Below are positions 60,901 to 64,000 of a stretch of DNA of 64,000 nt, in pieces. This DNA is from an uncultured Alistipes sp. (GTDB lineage: Bacteria; Bacteroidota; Bacteroidia; Bacteroidales; Rikenellaceae): assembly GCA_944321965.1 (NCBI GenBank), contig CALUNH010000012.1, positions 1-64,000 on the forward strand. Reading direction: 5' to 3'. Position 1 is the stretch's first letter. Every line of letters begins with the position of its first letter. The position numbers were made by a program, and so were the translations under genes. The notes under the pieces were generated by a model. That model saw only the letters and a program-made list of their open reading frames with translations. It had not been told where the DNA came from and ran no database searches.

Positions 60901-62034
60901 TTCGAGCGTTTCTATCAGGTCGACGAATCCTCGGCGGGCTCGGGCATCGGATTGTCGATCGTGCAGCGCATCGTGGAGCTCCATCAGGGGACGATCGCCC
61001 TGCGCAGCGAGCCGAACCGCTATTCGGAGTTTACGATTACGCTGTCGGACGACCTGGAGAGCTATCCCGCGGAGAAACGGGCCCGGGAGAACGACGTGCG
61101 TGCGACGATTCTTCGCGATGCGGAGAAGTTCCTGCCCGAGGAGTGGTCGGGGAACGGGAACGGACAGCTTCCGGTGGAGGAGCCCGAAGAGAAGAAGCGC
61201 GGGACGATTCTCGTTGCGGAGGCCAATCCCGACGTGGCGCGTTATATTGCCGACCACTTCCGGATCCGTTACCACGTCGTGTCGGTCGCCGACGGAAACG
61301 AGGCGCAGGAGCGTCTGAAGAGCCTGGAGCCCGATCTGATCATTGCCGACCGGCTGTTGCCGGGACTGGACGGACTGAAACTCTGCCAGGCCGTGAAGCA
61401 GAACATCCGCACGTGCCATATTCCGGTGGTGATCCTCGCCACGGAGGGGAGCCTCGAAGAGCAGATCTCGGGCATCGAGGCCGGGGCGGACAGCTATCTG
61501 CCGATGCCGTTGTCGATCTCGCTCCTTTCGGCCAAGGTCCAGAACCTGTTGAAGGCCCGTTACCGGATGCGTCACCACTATTCGGACGACGGGGAGATCG
61601 ATCCCGACAAGATCACCTCGAATTCGATGGACGGGGAGTTCCTGAAGAAGGCGATCCGGATCGTCGAGGAGAACATGGACAACGAGGAGTTCTCGTCGAA
61701 CGATTTCAGCAAGGCGTTGTGCATGAGCCGTTCGAACCTCCACCTGAAGATGAAGTCCATCACGGGCGAATCGGCCACGAAGTTCATTCGCAAGATCCGT
61801 TTCAACTACGCCTGCAGGCTGTTGATGGACCGCAAGTATTCGATTTCGGAGATCAGTTCGATGGTGGGCTTCAATTCGCCCTCCTATTTCGCCACGAGTT
61901 TCAAGAAGCACGTGGGGTGCCTGCCTACGGAGTATGTCCGCACCCGCACGCGCGGCGACCGGGACAAGGATCGGGACAAGGATCGGGACAAGGATCGTGA
62001 GCAGGACCGGGAGCGGGAGAGCGGCGGTGAATAG
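57937..62034 (+). CDS. Hybrid two-component system regulator (HTCS)
   Basis: A 1365-residue inner-membrane sensor, kinase and DNA-binding protein in one chain. Signal peptide residues 1-24. A periplasmic two-bladed-propeller sensor follows to about 660 with many WIGT/WVGT...GL blades and a YYY domain. A membrane helix lies near 770-795. The histidine kinase has H830 in NLSHELRTPL and ATP-binding motifs. The receiver domain has Asp 1138 (IIADRLLPG), and an AraC helix-turn-helix lies near 1220-1325. It probably senses heparan sulfate oligosaccharides and activates the three operons through the 36-bp elements. A frame upstream of 57937 is less likely because it lacks a signal peptide. The C-terminus ends in a charged repeat. 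Confidence 0.93.
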   Translation: MPMLKFRYSLFGLFAVLFAVPAFATIEFRTLSVNDGLSQSTVLAIAQDPLGRIWMGTQDGLNCYDGYSFKVFRHVENDPQSLGDNAISALLADGGKLWVGTSSGLSCYDAATQRFENFRLEGYNMQVSDIARQNDGNLLLATDLGIVLFDRASRSLEIRTYLKGISVHTVCPSRDGFLVGTSDGVYTYSSTYGNAIRVLPQMARFDIACIIPADGGYWVATHGNGLYRLDSALQVVARYTAAAYPGLASDYIRVLRSDSEGRLWVGTFDGLSILDPRTGHFEKYVYTPRPGTLSHNSIRAIFIDDQRGVWLGTYYGGVSYYHPLARRFGVLRHDPARNSLGDNTVSCIVEDPAGESLWVGTNDDGVNLYDRRTGRFAEFNTANGALLSNNIKCILPDGRGNLWIGTHAGGLTRMDASSHRTRHYSVNASIPINNSCYALLDGDDGTLWVGTLNGLLSFDPAAGRFSRHPCTDYEPRLGSLPITTLFRDSKRRVWIGTQAGLYLWQPDQRQVLACDLTTSDQCVSPPLRKEAVVMCVAEDSHRNVWIGTRQGLYRFNAADHGFTRFAAADGLPNDVVYGILEDELSRLWISTNAGLACFDVPKNTFRNYTLRDGIANNQFNPYSYCRSRDGVFWFGGIGGITWFRPHDLVDNPFAPQARITEVTVADAGNDRRVRIERDSLGRVVRAAFPSERNIFSVHFVAVNPLSAGRNTFAYKLEGFNTRWYETSYLEASYSNLKPGRYLFKVRAANNDGRWCDGETAVEIRVLPMWWQTLAAKLLWIVLALGAVGGVLAAVFGRMKMKVQLRLERMEKESVAELSQEKIRFYINLSHELRTPLTLILSPLQEIRDHGTSDKYVASRLDYIHRNSLKLLHIVNQLLDYRKAELGMFRMRVAVQDVDAIVAEVFSMFEEVAQNRDMDYILSSDLRGEALPVDRMFLEMMVTNLLSNAFKFTPDGGIIRVALQRGEGCFRIQVRDSGIGITAEQQKHIFERFYQVDESSAGSGIGLSIVQRIVELHQGTIALRSEPNRYSEFTITLSDDLESYPAEKRARENDVRATILRDAEKFLPEEWSGNGNGQLPVEEPEEKKRGTILVAEANPDVARYIADHFRIRYHVVSVADGNEAQERLKSLEPDLIIADRLLPGLDGLKLCQAVKQNIRTCHIPVVILATEGSLEEQISGIEAGADSYLPMPLSISLLSAKVQNLLKARYRMRHHYSDDGEIDPDKITSNSMDGEFLKKAIRIVEENMDNEEFSSNDFSKALCMSRSNLHLKMKSITGESATKFIRKIRFNYACRLLMDRKYSISEISSMVGFNSPSYFATSFKKHVGCLPTEYVRTRTRGDRDKDRDKDRDKDREQDRERESGGE
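61965..62003 (+). repeat. 12-bp tandem repeat at the end of the HTCS gene
   Basis: GGGACAAGGATC-type units occur about three times and encode a DKDR tetrapeptide repeat in the C-terminal tail, after the DNA-binding domain. The unit length keeps the frame. Confidence 0.7.
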
Positions 62035-62145
62035 CGTCCCGCGCTTGGGTTATCCGATCCGGGGATGGCGGCGTTCGGATTTGGGCCAGCCGGGTTTGGC
62101 TCCGACTGATTGGAGCGTATCGGGGGCCCCTCCCGGTTCAGGAAA

Positions 62146-62188
62146 AAGATTCTCCCCTGTCGCGTTGTTGCGGCAGGGGAGATTTTCG
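62146..62188. terminator. Terminator between the HTCS gene and prs
   Basis: Stem of about 13 bp (62151-62163 and 62170-62182, one mismatch) with A-rich and T-rich flanks. It can end both convergent transcripts. Confidence 0.75.
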
Positions 62189-62217
62189 TATGCGGTAGTC
62201 TGACGTTGCTTGGTTGT

Positions 62218-62289
62218 GCCGTTTGTGTTGCGCCGCGCCTGCCCGACACCTGTTGCGTTGCGCCGTTTGTGTTGCGCCGCGCCTGTCCG
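62218..62289. repeat. Two copies of a 28-bp repeat before prs
   Basis: Copies at 62218-62245 and 62262-62289 differ at about one base, with a 44-base period. They lie just past the prs stop codon. Confidence 0.65.
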
Positions 62290-62295
62290 GCCCGC

Positions 62296-63237
62296 CTATT
62301 TGAAGAAGATCGAGGAGATCTCCTTGTAGTTGTGGACGCGCTCGATGACGTCGGCGAAGATGTCGGCCACCGAGAGTACCGTGAACTTGTGCAGGTCCTT
62401 GTCGGGGTTGAGCGGAATGGTGTCGGTGACGATCACCTCCTCCAGGGCGCTGTCGTTGATGCGCTCGTAGGCGGGACCCGACAGCACGGGGTGGGTGATG
62501 GCGGCCCGCACGCTCTTCGCACCGCGCGACATGAGCATGTCGGCAGCCATGCAGATCGTGCCGGCCGTGTCGATCATGTCGTCGACGATCAGGATATTGC
62601 GGCCCTCGACCTCGCCGATGGCGGTCATCTTGCCCACGACGTTGGCTTTCGCACGCTCCTTGTGGGAGATGATGATCGGGGTTCCGAGGTGTTTGGCGTA
62701 GGTGTTGGCGCGTTTGGCGCCGCCCATGTCGGGGGCAGCGATCGAGAGGTCTTCGATGTTGAGGCTCTTGATGTAGGGCACGAAGATGCCGCTGGCGTAG
62801 AGTGCATCGACGGGAATGTCGAAGAATCCCTGAATCTGGTCGGCATGGAGGTCCATGGTCATCACGCGGTCGACGCCTGCGGCCATCAGGAGGTTGGCTA
62901 CCAGTTTGGCTCCGATCGGCACGCGGGGGCGGTCCTTGCGGTCCTGGCGGGCCCAGCCGAAGTAGGGCATCACGGCGACGACCTTGTATGCCGATGCGCG
63001 GCGTGCGGCGTCGATCATCATGAGCAGCTCCATGAGGTTGTCCGAGGGCGGGAAGGTCGACTGGATGATGAATACCGTGCATCCGCGGATCGATTCGTTG
63101 TAGCAGGGCTGGAATTCGCCGTCGCTGAAGCGCAGCACTTCGACCTGACCGAGAGTGGTGCCGAAACTTGCGGCGATCTTCTTGGCGAGGTATTCCGAGC
63201 CGCGGCCGGAAAAGATTTTGATTTTGTGGATAGCCAT
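62296..63237 (-). CDS. prs: Ribose-phosphate pyrophosphokinase
   Basis: Prs makes 5-phosphoribosyl 1-diphosphate from ribose 5-phosphate and ATP for nucleotide and amino acid synthesis. The 313-residue cytoplasmic enzyme has the N-terminal ATP site (FSDGEFQPCYNESIRG), the RQDRKDRPRVPIGAKLVA flexible loop, TMDLHADQIQGFF and the PRPP loop ILIVDDMIDTAGT. All are family signatures and the length is standard. It is a single-gene unit with its own promoter. Confidence 0.97.
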   Translation of the reverse strand: MAIHKIKIFSGRGSEYLAKKIAASFGTTLGQVEVLRFSDGEFQPCYNESIRGCTVFIIQSTFPPSDNLMELLMMIDAARRASAYKVVAVMPYFGWARQDRKDRPRVPIGAKLVANLLMAAGVDRVMTMDLHADQIQGFFDIPVDALYASGIFVPYIKSLNIEDLSIAAPDMGGAKRANTYAKHLGTPIIISHKERAKANVVGKMTAIGEVEGRNILIVDDMIDTAGTICMAADMLMSRGAKSVRAAITHPVLSGPAYERINDSALEEVIVTDTIPLNPDKDLHKFTVLSVADIFADVIERVHNYKEISSIFFK

Positions 63238-63260
63238 AGGTTACGGGGATTTTGACGTTG

Positions 63261-63268
63261 CAAAGATA
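63261..63268 (-). promoter_or_regulatory. -7 element of prs
   Basis: TATCTTTG on the minus strand fits TAnnTTTG and ends 23 bases before the prs ATG. Confidence 0.6.
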
Positions 63269-63320
63269 GGACAATAGGATGAAAAAATGCGCCCCGGGGG
63301 GCGCTAATTATCAACAAAAA

Positions 63321-63914
63321 TTAAACTTTCAGGATGGAATCGATGAAATCCAGGATTTCGTCGCGTCCGAGTCCCCGTTCCGAGGAGCTGACCAGCATGG
63401 GCGGCAGTTCCTCCCACTGTTCGGAGAGCGCCGTCCGGAAGCGTTCGACACTCTTTTCGCGCTGGGTTTTGGAGAGTTTGTCGGCCTTGGTGAAGATGAT
63501 TCCGAAGGGCACGCCGTTTTCGCCGAGCATCTCGATGAAGCGCAGGTCGATGCGCTGGGGTTCGAGCCGGATGTCGACCAGCACGAAGAGGAAGTGGAGT
63601 TTTTCGCAGCGGAGGACGTAATCGGTGATGAGTTTCGAGAATTCACCCCGCTGGACCTTCGAGGTGCGGGCGTATCCGTAACCCGGGAGGTCGACCAGAT
63701 ACCATGCGTCGTTGATGCGGAAGTGGTTGATCAGGCGGGTCTTGCCGGGCGTTCCGGAGACTTTGGCCAGGCCCTGGCGTCCGGTGAGGAGGTTGATGAG
63801 CGACGACTTCCCGACGTTGCTCCGCCCGATGAAGGCGATGTCGGGGAGTGGGTCCTTCGGGACCTGTGCAATGCGCTCCGACGAGCATTTGAATTCGGCT
63901 TTCGAGATTTGCAT
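63321..63914 (-). CDS. ysxC: Ribosome biogenesis GTPase YihA/YsxC
   Basis: This GTPase takes part in late assembly of the 50S ribosomal subunit. The protein has 197 residues from the chosen start MQISKAEFKC. GTPase motifs are G1 GRSNVGKSS (about residue 29), G2 near GTPGKT, G3 DLPGYGYA and G4 TKADK, with a final SSSERGLG as G5. The ATG at 63914 lies 18 bases after a TATCTTTG box, so the longer frame to 63983 would start before the promoter and is rejected. Confidence 0.93.
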   Translation of the reverse strand: MQISKAEFKCSSERIAQVPKDPLPDIAFIGRSNVGKSSLINLLTGRQGLAKVSGTPGKTRLINHFRINDAWYLVDLPGYGYARTSKVQRGEFSKLITDYVLRCEKLHFLFVLVDIRLEPQRIDLRFIEMLGENGVPFGIIFTKADKLSKTQREKSVERFRTALSEQWEELPPMLVSSSERGLGRDEILDFIDSILKV

Positions 63915-63931
63915 CGTTCGGCAGTTTTCGG

Positions 63932-63939
63932 CAAAGATA
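63932..63939 (-). promoter_or_regulatory. -7 element of ysxC
   Basis: TATCTTTG on the minus strand fits TAnnTTTG. It fixes the ysxC start at 63914. Confidence 0.65.
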
Positions 63940-64000
63940 GCGTTTGTCGGGGGGATTGCCAAATTTCGGGCCGTCCGGGCCATTCTGGAGCTGCGGAATC

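Noticed and set aside
57619-61911. Minus-strand open frame of 1430 codons opposite the HTCS gene
   Set aside because: No signal peptide, membrane or catalytic motif. It is the shadow of the HTCS reading frame.
1-64000. CRISPR arrays, tRNA or rRNA genes, insertion sequences
   Set aside because: No regular repeat-spacer array, no tRNA cloverleaf or rRNA core sequence, and no transposase or terminal inverted repeats were recognised. A dedicated scan could still find a missed tRNA.

Overview
The window is about 64 kb of GC-rich chromosome from a Bacteroidota member. An Alistipes-like Rikenellaceae is the best guess, from GC content, gene families and gene style, not from a marker gene. Many genes follow the Bacteroidota -7 promoter element TAnnTTTG, and Shine-Dalgarno sequences are weak. 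SusC/SusD proteins, a hybrid two-component system (HTCS), GH97, GH88, TamB and Ser-type sulfatases fit the same group. No rRNA, tRNA, CRISPR array or intact mobile element was recognised.

Layout. 1-3.4 kb: a partial 2-oxoacid:ferredoxin oxidoreductase alpha subunit (korA type), then kduD and kduI for catabolism of unsaturated uronates. 3.5-6.2 kb: a small phage-like island with an XRE/S24 repressor, a small unknown protein and an orphan terminase large subunit. 6.5-19.4 kb: housekeeping and envelope genes (a beta-barrel protein, tsaD, tamB-exbB-exbD-tonB, a DUF1573 protein, an amidohydrolase, tpx, glgB). 19.5-32 kb: a POT peptide transporter, a TetR-led RND efflux operon ending in a small PG0541-like protein, a GH97 glycosidase, an MBL-fold hydrolase and an SDR enzyme.

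32-62 kb: a large heparin/heparan sulfate utilisation locus in three operons plus a regulator. Operon 1 (+): GH88, a PL12-like protein with a duplicated N-terminal module, a surface glycan-binding lipoprotein, SusC, SusD. Operon 2 (-): PL12, PL12, PL13 heparinase I. Operon 3 (+): sulfatase, sulfatase, a PHP/DUF3604 lipoprotein, a ROK sugar kinase, a truncated MFS transporter stub, and a PL15-like lyase. A 1365-residue HTCS regulator follows. The lyases cut the chain, sulfatases remove sulfate, GH88 releases unsaturated uronate, ROK probably phosphorylates the amino sugar, and KduI/KduD 30 kb away can process the uronate. The window ends with prs and a YihA/YsxC-type GTPase gene.

The most striking non-coding signal is a 36-bp element found upstream of all three polysaccharide operons. 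Each copy carries two ACAAA direct repeats exactly 21 bp apart. Each begins exactly 98 bp upstream of a TAnnTTTG box, in the matching orientation. It is a strong candidate for the HTCS operator. Other notable points are the PL12 protein whose extra module lacks the catalytic Asn-His pair, the decayed MFS transporter, a PHP-fold lipoprotein of unknown role inside the sulfated-glycan locus, and a 72-nt repeat that ends two neighbouring transcripts.
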